Part shown: positions 1-6,642 of the stretch, one piece after another
Layout of the letters: each line of letters begins with the position of its first letter
Position numbering within the stretch: position 1 is the first letter of the stretch
Assembly (NCBI GenBank): GCA_905210415.1
Contig: CAJLWM010000035.1
Location: 1-23,017, forward strand
Source of the DNA: an uncultured Prevotellaceae bacterium
GTDB lineage: Bacteria > Bacteroidota > Bacteroidia > Bacteroidales > Muribaculaceae
DNA length: 23,017 nucleotides
Direction of reading: 5' to 3'
Notes under the pieces: generated by a model
Seen by the model: only the letters and a program-made list of their open reading frames with translations
What the model was told of the DNA's origin: nothing
The model's database searches: none
Translations under genes and position numbers: made by a program

Positions 1-58
1 GATCGTTTCTTTAAACACTTTTACTAATTTTGCACTTGCTGTTGGACTCTACAGTATG

Positions 59-130
59 TTCACGCAGATGCCGGTTTTGAATTTCACGCGGATGGTGGTA
101 TTGGGTTTCACGCAGATACCGCAGATAGGG
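59..130. repeat. Degenerate 24-bp tandem repeat, three units
   Basis: Three units begin at 59, 83 and 107 with TTCACGCAGATG, TTCACGCGGATG and TTCACGCAGATA, exactly 24 bp apart. The last 12 bases of each unit vary. A further CGCAGATA-like echo follows in the third unit. Both strands have short open frames here but none resembles a protein, so the repeat is treated as non-coding. ACGCAGAT-type intergenic repeats are common in Bacteroidota genomes (general knowledge); their function is unknown. Confidence 0.6.
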
Positions 131-184
131 CAGATTTTTTTGATTTTGTGGATGGATATCACTTGCGTTTGGAGATGCATTGTG

Positions 185-278
185 GGTAGGGACGTGGTAT
201 GCCACGTCCGCATAATGCGATGGTAATCAAGGTGGTAGTCGCCATTCGGGTGCGGACGCGGCATGCCGCGTCCCTACC
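185..278. repeat. Pair of inverted REP-like palindromes (BIME-like)
   Basis: Arms at 185-212 and 251-278 are inverted repeats of each other, matching at 25 of 28 positions by hand count, and are separated by 38 bp. Each arm also contains its own 18-bp palindrome: GACGTGGTATGCCACGTC at 191-208 and GACGCGGCATGCCGCGTC at 255-272, the latter perfect. The arrangement resembles a bacterial interspersed mosaic element or a very small MITE. No transposase is present in the window. Confidence 0.75.
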
Positions 279-310
279 AGCGAGCATTTTTGGGCAGCAC
301 GGAAATCCCC

Positions 311-373
311 ATAAAATCTGTGCTTCTAAAATTCCGAAACGCTTCCAAGCCATAATGACCGAATTGGGATAAA
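311..373 (-). repeat. Dispersed ~61-bp repeat, copy 1 (after the tRNA-Leu terminator)
   Basis: Read on the minus strand this segment begins TTTATCCCAATTCGGTCATT and matches 22896-22956 on the plus strand at about 51 of 61 positions, without gaps. It overlaps the end of the tRNA-Leu terminator by three bases and extends downstream of it. No open reading frame fits it. It is probably a non-coding mobile or REP-like element. Confidence 0.75.
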
Positions 374-407
374 AAAGCATCGCGAGTAATACTCACGATG
401 CTTTTTA
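371..407 (-). terminator. Rho-independent terminator of tRNA-Leu
   Basis: On the minus strand an 11-bp stem AAAAAGCATCG / CGATGCTTTTT is extended by a T-G wobble pair and GAGT/ACTC around an ATT loop, and ends in six T residues. It lies 15 bp beyond the tRNA 3' end. The A-tract at the 5' side could also allow some termination in the opposite direction. Confidence 0.85.
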
Positions 408-421
408 CGGTACTTTGCTTG

Positions 422-503
422 TACCCAGAGCCGGGATCGAACCGGCATGGGTTGCCCCACTGGTGTTTGAGACCAGCGCGTCTACCTATTCCGCCATCTG
501 GGC
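422..503 (-). tRNA. tRNA-Leu (anticodon CAA)
   Basis: The minus strand folds as a class II tRNA. The acceptor stem is GCCCAGA / TCTGGGT (first pair G-U) with discriminator A. The anticodon stem CTGGT/ACCAG encloses the loop CTCAAAC, giving anticodon CAA, which reads UUG. A long variable arm GGGGCAACCC and the T-arm GCCGG TTCGATC CCGGC follow. The 3' CCA is not encoded (CAAG follows the discriminator) and must be added enzymatically. The gene stands alone, with its own promoter and terminator. Confidence 0.96.
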
Positions 504-516
504 CTTTTTGCGGTTG

Positions 517-546
517 CAAAGTTACAAGTTTTTTTTCATTTACCAA
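517..546 (-). promoter_or_regulatory. Bacteroidota-type promoter for tRNA-Leu
   Basis: On the minus strand a TTG (544-546) is followed after 19 bases by TAACTTTG (517-524), a full match to the Bacteroidota -7 consensus TAnnTTTG. The predicted start lies only a few bases before the tRNA 5' end at 503, which fits a short pre-tRNA leader. Confidence 0.8.
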
Positions 547-635
547 CTATTTCACGCCATTTTTTTGCATTAATCGTATGATTTTCCGCAAAAATAGCCC
601 CTTCTCCTTGTGAGTCCCATCGGAAATCACGCTTT

Positions 636-2135
636 TCAACGTGCCGACAAGCGATACACCTGGGTGGCGTGTGAGCGCACAGTGGTAGAAATAGACCCTC
701 TCACCTTGCCCACTATCTTATTGGTCCACGCATCAAGGCATTGATAAGCCTTACCAGCCTTCAACCCAGGAATACTTCCAAGGTCAACAGCCACCTCGCG
801 CGAATCCTCATTTATATTTGTCACCGATATGGCGATGTCGCCGTTCTCACAATCCTTGGCAAACACAAGCATGCCATCAACATCGCTGATAAGGTCAGCT
901 TGCTGCCCCATCGGGTCTTGATTGAGGGCAATAAGCGCCTTGCTGCGCAGCATCTCATAATCATCCTCGGTGATATAAGGGCTACGTGGGTCGAACGACA
1001 AAGCCATCGGCGACGACCACATACACCACAGCGCAAACTGTGTACGATATTCATCCTGCGTCATGCCCGGGCCCTTGCCGCCGCAAAGGTCGTTTGACGA
1101 TTTACCCTTGCCATGCAATCCGATGCACAGCATATCGGCATCGTTAAAACGGTTTACACCTTGATAGGCCGAAATACCCTTCATATCGCGGATGCTCTGC
1201 ACCACACCTTCGCCAGTGCCTACGCCAGTCCAGCAATCGCGCACGTCTTGCGAGATACGCCAGCAGCTACCGCCCACTTCTGCACCCCATTTCCAAGGTT
1301 CTCGCTCACCCCACTCGCAGATATACAGGATGGTGCCATAGCCAGCCTCACGGAAAGCATCAGCCATCGCCCTATAGCGCACCTTGGCTGTAACCACATC
1401 TTCAGGAGCATTACAATAGTCGCATTTCACGATGTCCACGCCCCACTTCGCATAGGTTTGGGCATCGATTTTCTCAAAGCCATACGAACCGAACGCACCA
1501 GCGCAAGTGTTTGGCGCAGCATCGGTGTAGATGCCAAACAGCATACCATTGTCGTGAGCATACTTGGCTGTAGCCGCGATGCCCTGAGGGAAACGCTTGG
1601 CATTTGGCTGCGGAGCGCCATCGGCTGCACGCTGAGTGGCATGCCACCAGTCGTCGAGCATCACTGCTCGCCATCCGCATTCATACAGACCTTTTTCCTT
1701 GAAAAGGTCTACCACAGCACGCACTATTGAGTCCGACACCTCATCTTGCACCGAGTTCCACGACAGCCATCCCATGAATGGCACTGCCAAAGGCAAACGG
1801 CTCGACACAGTGAGCGAAACATTCTCCTCGCACACCTTGCCACCTTCGTTCACCACTATTTGATATGTATATTTTCCTTCGCGCTTCACACGGCCGTCTA
1901 CTATACAGCGCTCGGCATTCCAGCGCAGACCTTTCGGCAGATTTTTCACCGACACCTTTGCCCCAGGATTTACTGCACGCACCTTGTGCATAAATCGCAC
2001 ATTCGGCTGCGAGAACACCGTAGTGGCACACGCCAGCGCCGACTGGCCGTCATCAGCCACACATCGATTTCCCATTATCACACCTGTGGCAAGCACTACT
2101 GCCGCTACGAACAAACGCAAAAGTTTTAGTTTCAT
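636..2135 (-). CDS. Secreted GH27 family alpha-galactosidase-like glycoside hydrolase
   Basis: A 499-residue protein. Residues 1-27 look like a Sec signal peptide (basic start, then a hydrophobic run); the Cys at 25 lacks a proper lipobox. About 45-112 forms a small Ig-like domain of the kind that precedes many Bacteroidota GH27 enzymes. The catalytic barrel starts near 118 with PFMGWLSWNS and contains MLDDWW (159-164), FPQGI and GIYTDA. The nucleophile is predicted as D239 in KCDYC, and the acid/base as D297 in WRISQD, with R293 in the usual position. A C-terminal beta domain begins near 415. The enzyme would remove terminal alpha-linked galactose, or possibly N-acetylgalactosamine, from glycans in the periplasm or outside the cell. 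No SusC/SusD genes flank it, so it is not in a visible polysaccharide utilisation locus. Substrate cannot be settled from sequence. Confidence 0.92.
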   Translation of the reverse strand: MKLKLLRLFVAAVVLATGVIMGNRCVADDGQSALACATTVFSQPNVRFMHKVRAVNPGAKVSVKNLPKGLRWNAERCIVDGRVKREGKYTYQIVVNEGGKVCEENVSLTVSSRLPLAVPFMGWLSWNSVQDEVSDSIVRAVVDLFKEKGLYECGWRAVMLDDWWHATQRAADGAPQPNAKRFPQGIAATAKYAHDNGMLFGIYTDAAPNTCAGAFGSYGFEKIDAQTYAKWGVDIVKCDYCNAPEDVVTAKVRYRAMADAFREAGYGTILYICEWGEREPWKWGAEVGGSCWRISQDVRDCWTGVGTGEGVVQSIRDMKGISAYQGVNRFNDADMLCIGLHGKGKSSNDLCGGKGPGMTQDEYRTQFALWCMWSSPMALSFDPRSPYITEDDYEMLRSKALIALNQDPMGQQADLISDVDGMLVFAKDCENGDIAISVTNINEDSREVAVDLGSIPGLKAGKAYQCLDAWTNKIVGKVRGSISTTVRSHATQVYRLSAR

Positions 2136-2161
2136 CCAATATACTGATTTAGTTTATATTG

Positions 2162-2169
2162 CAAATATA
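2162..2169 (-). promoter_or_regulatory. Candidate -7 box for the GH27 gene
   Basis: The minus strand reads TATATTTG, a full match to TAnnTTTG, 26 bp before the GH27 start codon. No good -33 element stands at the expected 19-21 bp; the nearest TTG (2194-2196) is 24 bp away. It suggests the GH27 gene can be transcribed separately from the ABC/GntR operon upstream. Confidence 0.45.
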
Positions 2170-2204
2170 CACATTTTACTCCACATTACCGCACAATAAG
2201 CGAC

Positions 2205-2234
2205 GGCGCGCATCAGCCATCGCCAATGCGCACC
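2205..2234 (-). other. Stem-loop between the GntR gene and the GH27 gene
   Basis: On the minus strand GGTGCGCAT and ATGCGCGCC can pair over 9 bp (one G-U) around a 12-base loop. There is no U-tract after it, so it is a weak terminator candidate or an RNA-stability element closing the ABC/GntR operon. Confidence 0.35.
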
Positions 2235-2272
2235 GCCACATATATTAATGTCTAACTTCTCTATATCTGAGA

Positions 2273-2638
2273 TTATTGCTTCTTCAAAAAATCGGCATAC
2301 AATCGCTGCAACTCATCGGGAGTCACACCTATCGATGCCAACTGGCGCATCACCTGAGTGAGTTCCTCGCCGAGCAAGCTCTCGAGACGCATGTTGGTGA
2401 CAATCTCCTTGGCATCGGGCGATACGAAGTAGCCCAATCCGCGGCGATTATATATCACGCCCTTCTGCTGAAGAAAATCATAGCTTCTCACCACCGTGTT
2501 GGCATTCACCTCCACCGTGGCCGCACACTCTCGCACCGAGGGTATGCGCTCGTCGGGCTTCAACGCCCCCGACAGCACATCATCCGCTATGCGGTCTGAT
2601 ATCTGTATGTATATCGGTTTGTTTTCCTTGAAATTCAT
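2273..2638 (-). CDS. YtrA-subfamily GntR transcriptional regulator
   Basis: A 121-residue protein. A GntR winged helix occupies about 8-75: PIYIQISDRIADDVLSG, then the recognition region around 33-53 (IPSVRECAA through NTVVRSYDFL) and the wing NRRGLGYFV. The C-terminal part is only ~45 residues, rich in Leu and Glu, with no effector-binding domain. That short tail is typical of the YtrA subfamily, which usually represses an adjacent ABC transporter operon. It is the last gene of a three-gene operon, 21 bp after the membrane subunit, and probably acts on the palindromes near 4423-4461. The inducer is unknown; in Firmicutes, YtrA-type systems often respond to cell-wall antibiotics. Confidence 0.9.
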   Translation of the reverse strand: MNFKENKPIYIQISDRIADDVLSGALKPDERIPSVRECAATVEVNANTVVRSYDFLQQKGVIYNRRGLGYFVSPDAKEIVTNMRLESLLGEELTQVMRQLASIGVTPDELQRLYADFLKKQ

Positions 2639-2659
2639 ATTCGTTATCCCCCTCCTTAT

Positions 2660-3484
2660 TTAGCGAATCACATCTTTATGCTTGAAGAACCAATACGATG
2701 CCACAAATGTAGCCACAGCAAGCACCGCATTAAACCATATTGAAGGCTGTATCACAGTTTTCCAAACATCATGAATTTCCATCGATGCATGGAAAACAAA
2801 CACGCACGACAACATCACCAAGCCTATCACCATAGATACAGCATAATTCAATGCATACATCTTAATATAGGAATACTTTGGCCAAAGCACCGACGCAAGA
2901 GTGAACAAACCTATCTGAGCCAATGTACTAAACACCATCAACTTGCCAAAGTTGCCGTCTCCAAATCCGAGTGCCGAAAACCCTTCAACAAAGTCCTGGT
3001 CTTCCGAGAGATCAACGGTGGCAAAGTGATTGATAAACCTGCCAGTGTCAACCGGCAGCGAACCCCACACAAGCGGAGCCACCAAGCAACGGATAAGCTC
3101 AGCCAACTCTACGCAGCAAACATATAGCACCGCAAAGCCCACTACATACACCAGCAACTGCTCAACATATTTCTCGGCAGTAGTGGCAGGAATGGTAAAC
3201 AGCGATACCCTGCCTTGCTTGGTGCGCATCTGCGCAAACATCAGCGATGCGGCTACACCGCAACCAATGGTATACACATACACAAAAGGAAAGGTGGCCA
3301 ATGCCGTGCCGACCTCCCCGTTCGGCAGGCAAAACACCGGCGAGCACAATATCATCACCGACACCATGGCAAACAGAAATGCCAAGGCTCCAATGCCATA
3401 AAATTTATAATTCTCAGTAAAGTCTTTCTTGAGCAAAAGCCATACTCTTGATATGCTAAATACGTCGTTCATAGTTGTATTCAT
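2660..3484 (-). CDS. ABC-2 type transporter membrane subunit
   Basis: A 274-residue integral membrane protein with about six hydrophobic segments, near 30-50, 64-84, 109-131, 181-200, 209-232 and 247-267. A polar stretch of about 45 residues (136-180) separates segments 3 and 4. The region before segment 3, SLFTIPATTAEKYVEQLL, is characteristic of small ABC-2 permeases encoded beside YtrB-like ATPases. It ends in a charged tail KHKDVIR. It lies 42 bp after the ATPase gene and 21 bp before the regulator gene. The export substrate cannot be inferred from the sequence. Confidence 0.82.
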   Translation of the reverse strand: MNTTMNDVFSISRVWLLLKKDFTENYKFYGIGALAFLFAMVSVMILCSPVFCLPNGEVGTALATFPFVYVYTIGCGVAASLMFAQMRTKQGRVSLFTIPATTAEKYVEQLLVYVVGFAVLYVCCVELAELIRCLVAPLVWGSLPVDTGRFINHFATVDLSEDQDFVEGFSALGFGDGNFGKLMVFSTLAQIGLFTLASVLWPKYSYIKMYALNYAVSMVIGLVMLSCVFVFHASMEIHDVWKTVIQPSIWFNAVLAVATFVASYWFFKHKDVIR

Positions 3485-3526
3485 TTTTCCTGTTTTTTAA
3501 TTTCTGATTTGTTGATTCAATGCAGT

Positions 3527-4363
3527 TTACTTTTTCGCAAATATCGCAGCCATGCGCTCTGGAGCCATCAAGGTGGCATTGAAGAGCATCTCCACGTCGA
3601 TCATCGACTCCTCGCCGCCATCATTAGGCAGCACTGCCATATTGCCATTCACCGTTGGTTGCCAATAGATTGCACCAGTCACATCCGGTGTCAACTTAAA
3701 CGACAGCTTGCTACCAATCTCATCTACCGAAGCATCGAGCAACACCTTGCTGTGGTCAACCACCAGCACATAGTCGAGCACCGAATCAACATCGCGCACC
3801 TGATGGGTCGACAACACTATCACCTTATCGTCGCTCATGCCGCGGGCAATAATCTTGCGAAACTGGCTCTTGCTTGGGATGTCGAGCCCATTGGTAGGTT
3901 CATCCATCAGCAGCACACGCGTGTTGGTAGCAAGCGCAAAACTCATAAACACTTTCTTCTTCTGACCCATAGAGAGCGACTTGAGATTCACATCCATGTC
4001 GTCCATCTCAAACGCAGCCAAATGGGCTTTGAAGTCGTCAATACTGAAGTTGGGATAAAAAGGGGCATTTATCGCCACATATTTTCTCAGGCTCACCGAT
4101 GGCAACTCAAACTCCTCAGGCACAACAAAAATCTCGCTGAGGGTAGATGGGCGGCGGTCGCGCACGTTCTTGCCATCAAATTGCACCATTCCTTTTTCTG
4201 GAGTCAACAACCCCGAAAGCAGATACATCAAGGTAGACTTGCCCGCACCATTGCGGCCAAGCAACCCGTACACTCTTCCCGGCTCAAAATCGAGCGAGAA
4301 ATCACTAAAAATCTTTTTTGGCGATTTTCGATAACCGTAAGTTAGATTCTTTACTTGTAACAT
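3527..4363 (-). CDS. ABC transporter ATP-binding protein (YtrB-like)
   Basis: A 278-residue ATPase. Walker A is GRNGAGKST (36-44), the signature is LSMGQ (130-134), Walker B is VLLMDE (150-155), the D-loop is GLD (159-161) and the switch His is H187 in STHQ. The signature has Met for the usual first Gly. The Q-loop region reads VVPEEFELPS, so Glu stands where Gln is usual; this is seen in related small exporters, so it is not by itself a sign of inactivity. A ~70-residue C-terminal extension (about 207-278) follows the nucleotide-binding domain. It is the first gene of the operon and energises the membrane subunit encoded next. A homodimeric ATPase with two copies of the single permease is the simplest arrangement. 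Confidence 0.92.
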   Translation of the reverse strand: MLQVKNLTYGYRKSPKKIFSDFSLDFEPGRVYGLLGRNGAGKSTLMYLLSGLLTPEKGMVQFDGKNVRDRRPSTLSEIFVVPEEFELPSVSLRKYVAINAPFYPNFSIDDFKAHLAAFEMDDMDVNLKSLSMGQKKKVFMSFALATNTRVLLMDEPTNGLDIPSKSQFRKIIARGMSDDKVIVLSTHQVRDVDSVLDYVLVVDHSKVLLDASVDEIGSKLSFKLTPDVTGAIYWQPTVNGNMAVLPNDGGEESMIDVEMLFNATLMAPERMAAIFAKK

Positions 4364-4422
4364 TTTGATTCTATTATTTCTTGTTTCACATTTTTATATC
4401 TTTCCGCACCAATCGCCATTGT

Positions 4423-4446
4423 AGTGTATTAGTTGATTAGTACACT
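4423..4446. promoter_or_regulatory. Candidate operator of the YtrA-type regulator
   Basis: AGTGTA (4423-4428) and TACACT (4441-4446) form a perfect inverted repeat with a 12-base spacer. The symmetry extends inward, so that the ten-base half-sites GTGTATTAGT and ATTAGTACAC match at 8 of 10 positions. It sits just downstream of the -7 box of the minus-strand promoter, covering the predicted transcription start, where a repressor would block initiation. A second short perfect palindrome, TGTATATACA (4452-4461), lies between the -33 and -7 boxes. Autoregulation by the GntR protein is inferred. Confidence 0.65.
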
Positions 4447-4447
4447 G

Positions 4448-4479
4448 CAAATGTATATACACTTTTTCGTTCCACCAAA
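4448..4479 (-). promoter_or_regulatory. Promoter of the ABC/GntR operon
   Basis: On the minus strand TTTG (4476-4479) is followed after exactly 20 bases by TACATTTG (4448-4455), matching both elements of the Bacteroidota housekeeping promoter. It points to the ATPase gene, leaving a leader of roughly 75-80 bases. Confidence 0.82.
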
Positions 4480-4724
4480 TTTTTTCGCAATATTTTTCAA
4501 AAAAATTTTTCCATCCATATTTTCGGCGACTGATTTTGGTAAAACACACACCTTTTCAGCACAATGCGCACGCGTGTTTTCGCCCGATTTCACCCCTGCC
4601 ATAGGCACCAGAAAAGCATCATCAACATCTGGCTCTAACCACCAACACATCAAAGCCGTAGTTGCTAAAAAAAGGTGTCGAAAAGAAAAAGAAAATTAAA
4701 TTAAAGAAATCTTTCCGTAATCAC

Positions 4725-4755
4725 TTTCATTATCTAAATAAATGTATTAACTTTG
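4725..4755 (+). promoter_or_regulatory. Promoter of pckA
   Basis: TAACTTTG (4748-4755) matches the -7 consensus fully, and TTTC (4725-4728) stands 19 bases upstream in place of TTTG. The predicted start near 4760-4762 gives a leader of about 95 bases. Confidence 0.75.
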
Positions 4756-4856
4756 TGGTCGATAAGCGTGAACTCCGGGCGAAGCCCGCTCAAGAGGCGC
4801 AAAACGAATGTGTGAATTCAATTCATTATACACAATAAAATATTTTTTAGGGTAAA
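4756..4856 (+). other. Structured 5' leader of pckA
   Basis: The ~95-base leader contains a small GC-rich hairpin, CGGGC-GAA-GCCCG (about 4776-4788), and a weaker second one formed by TGTGT GAAT / ATTC and ACACA further on. An A/T-rich unstructured stretch (AATAAAATATTTTTTAGGG) leads into the start codon, as usual for strongly translated Bacteroidota genes. I do not recognise a known riboswitch here. Confidence 0.35.
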
Positions 4857-6461
4857 ATGTTTAACAAAGAAGATTTATTGAAGTACGGAATTTCAGGCAC
4901 TACTGAAGTTGTGTACAACCCTTCTTACGAAACTCTCTTCGAAGAAGAAACAAAGGCAGGCCTCGAAGGCTATGAAGTTGGTCAAAACACTGAACTTGGT
5001 GCAGTGAACGTAATGACAGGTATCTACACTGGTCGTTCACCTAAAGACAAGTACATCGTTATGGACGAAACCTCTAAGAACACTGTATGGTGGACTTCAG
5101 AAGGCTACAAGAACGACAACCACCCAATGACTGAAGAAACTTGGGCACAGGTTAAGGATCTCGCAAAGAAAGAACTCTCAAATAAGCGTCTTTTCGTAGT
5201 TGACGCATTCTGCGGTGCTAACGCTGACACTCGTATGGCTGTTCGCTTCATCGTGGAAGTAGCATGGCAAGCTCACTTCGTGACTAACATGTTCATCCGT
5301 CCTACTAAAGAAGAACTCAAGAACTTCGAACCAAACTTCGTTATCTACAACGCTTCTAAGGCAAAGGTAGAAAACTACAAGGAACTTGGTCTTAACTCAG
5401 AAACTTGCGTTGCTTTCAACGTAACAAGCCGCGAACAAGTTATCATCAACACTTGGTATGGTGGTGAAATGAAGAAGGGTATGTTCTCTATGATGAACTA
5501 CTACTTGCCATTGCAAGGCATCGCTTCTATGCACTGCTCTGCTAACTGCGACATGAACGGTGAAAACACTGCAATCTTCTTCGGTTTGTCAGGTACTGGT
5601 AAGACTACCCTTTCTACCGACCCTAAGCGCCGCCTTATCGGTGACGACGAACACGGTTGGGACGACAACGGCGTATTCAACTTCGAAGGTGGCTGCTACG
5701 CTAAGGTTATCAACTTGAGCAAGGAAAACGAACCAGACATCTACGGTGCTATCAAGCGTAACGCTCTTCTTGAAAACGTTACTGTTGACGCTGAAGGCAA
5801 GATTGACTTCAACGACAAGAAGGTGACTGAAAACACTCGTGTTTCTTACCCAATCTTCCACATCAACAACATCCAACCAGGTAGCTCTGCTCCAGCAGCT
5901 AAGAACGTTATCTTCCTTTCTGCTGACGCATTCGGTGTACTTCCTCCAGTATCTATCCTTACTCCAGAGCAAACTAAGTACTACTTCCTCTCTGGCTTTA
6001 CTGCTAAGTTGGCTGGTACTGAACGTGGTATCACTGAACCAACTCCAACATTCTCTGCTTGCTTCGGCCAAGCTTTCTTGGAACTTCACCCAACTAAGTA
6101 TGCTGAAGAACTCGTTAAGAAGATGGAAAAGAGCGGTGCTAAGGCATACCTCGTTAACACTGGCTGGAACGGTACTGGCAAGCGTATCTCAATTCCTGAT
6201 ACCCGCGGTATCATCGACGCTATCCTCGACGGAGCTATCCTCAAGGCTGAAACTAAGAAGATCCCTATGTTCGACTTCGAAGTACCAACAAGCCTTCCAG
6301 GTGTGAACCCAGCAATCCTTGACCCACGCGACACTTACGCTAACGCTTCTGAATGGGAAGTTAAGGCTAAGGACCTCGCAGCTCGTTTCATCAAGAACTT
6401 CGACAAGTACACCAACAACGAAGCTGGTAAGGCTCTTGTTGCTGCTGGCCCACAACTCTAA
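4857..6461 (+). CDS. pckA: Phosphoenolpyruvate carboxykinase (ATP)
   Basis: A 534-residue protein of normal length for ATP-type PEP carboxykinase. The substrate arginine is R60 in [17 protein letters not shown] (200-208) carries the Mn-binding lysine region; H226 lies in SMHCSANCD. The P-loop is GLSGTGKTT (243-251), the second metal/nucleotide motif is GDDEHGWDD (262-270), and R328 (NTRVSYP) follows. It interconverts oxaloacetate + ATP with PEP + CO2 + ADP in the cytoplasm. In fermentative Bacteroidales it often runs in the CO2-fixing direction toward succinate. Codon choice is sharply biased (GCT, GTT, ACT, CGT, GGT, plus AAC, TAC, GAA) unlike its neighbours, as expected for a very highly expressed gene. 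It has its own promoter and terminator, so it is monocistronic. Confidence 0.98.
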   Translation: MFNKEDLLKYGISGTTEVVYNPSYETLFEEETKAGLEGYEVGQNTELGAVNVMTGIYTGRSPKDKYIVMDETSKNTVWWTSEGYKNDNHPMTEETWAQVKDLAKKELSNKRLFVVDAFCGANADTRMAVRFIVEVAWQAHFVTNMFIRPTKEELKNFEPNFVIYNASKAKVENYKELGLNSETCVAFNVTSREQVIINTWYGGEMKKGMFSMMNYYLPLQGIASMHCSANCDMNGENTAIFFGLSGTGKTTLSTDPKRRLIGDDEHGWDDNGVFNFEGGCYAKVINLSKENEPDIYGAIKRNALLENVTVDAEGKIDFNDKKVTENTRVSYPIFHINNIQPGSSAPAAKNVIFLSADAFGVLPPVSILTPEQTKYYFLSGFTAKLAGTERGITEPTPTFSACFGQAFLELHPTKYAEELVKKMEKSGAKAYLVNTGWNGTGKRISIPDTRGIIDAILDGAILKAETKKIPMFDFEVPTSLPGVNPAILDPRDTYANASEWEVKAKDLAARFIKNFDKYTNNEAGKALVAAGPQL

Positions 6462-6500
6462 TGTTCAGAACATAATAAAACAAGAACATTATATATCCTT

Positions 6501-6538
6501 AAGTGCCGTGCTCATCACTGAGCGCGGCACTTTTCTTT
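6501..6538 (+). terminator. Rho-independent terminator of pckA
   Basis: A 14-bp stem, AAGTGCCGTGCTCA pairing with TGAGCGCGGCACTT (one G-U), closes a four-base loop and is followed by TTTTCTTTT. It begins 39 bp after the pckA stop codon. Confidence 0.92.
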
Positions 6539-6612
6539 TACCCCATACCCACCAAAGCTCCTTGACTAAATTTTTCCAGCCTACACTCAACCACCTTCTC
6601 AACAATTTTCAC

Positions 6613-6620
6613 TAAATTTG
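6613..6620 (+). promoter_or_regulatory. Candidate -7 box for the sirtuin gene
   Basis: TAAATTTG matches TAnnTTTG and lies 22 bp before the sirtuin start codon, after the pckA terminator. A -33 TTG/TTTG at the expected distance is not evident, so strength is uncertain. Confidence 0.5.
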
Positions 6621-6642
6621 AGGCAACAAATCATTTATCGCT

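Larger units (their letters stand above)
4364..4856. other. Divergent intergenic region between the ABC/GntR operon and pckA
   Basis: These 493 bp hold the ABC/GntR promoter and operator candidates (4423-4479), a stretch with no recognisable gene (about 4480-4724), the pckA promoter (4725-4755) and the pckA leader (4756-4856). Short open frames at 4429-4653 (minus) and 4433-4699 (plus) resemble no protein family and have composition typical of AT-rich intergenic DNA. Confidence 0.6.

Noticed and set aside
59..130. Possible CRISPR array
   Set aside because: Units are spaced 24 bp start to start, only 11-12 bases are shared, there is no room for spacers, and no cas gene is present.
11..380. 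Several overlapping short minus-strand frames across the left end
   Set aside because: They run through the tandem repeats, REP palindromes and dispersed repeat, have no domain features and no initiation context. They are by-products of repeat sequence.
1113..1730. 205-residue plus-strand frame inside the GH27 gene
   Set aside because: It lies antisense to the catalytic barrel of a clear GH27 enzyme and shows no family resemblance.
3509..4345. 278-residue plus-strand frame opposite the ABC ATPase gene
   Set aside because: It mirrors the ATPase gene almost exactly in extent, is rich in His and Arg, and has no domain. The ATPase on the minus strand has all catalytic motifs.
4548..4678. Inverted repeat ACACCTTTT / AAAAGGTGT, 113 bp apart
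   Set aside because: Nine-base A/T-rich matches at this distance are expected by chance, and nothing between them suggests a mobile element.
5839..6306. 155-residue plus-strand frame in another frame of pckA
   Set aside because: Its Leu- and Ser-rich composition comes from the strong codon bias of pckA (repeated CTT, TCT patterns). pckA itself is intact.
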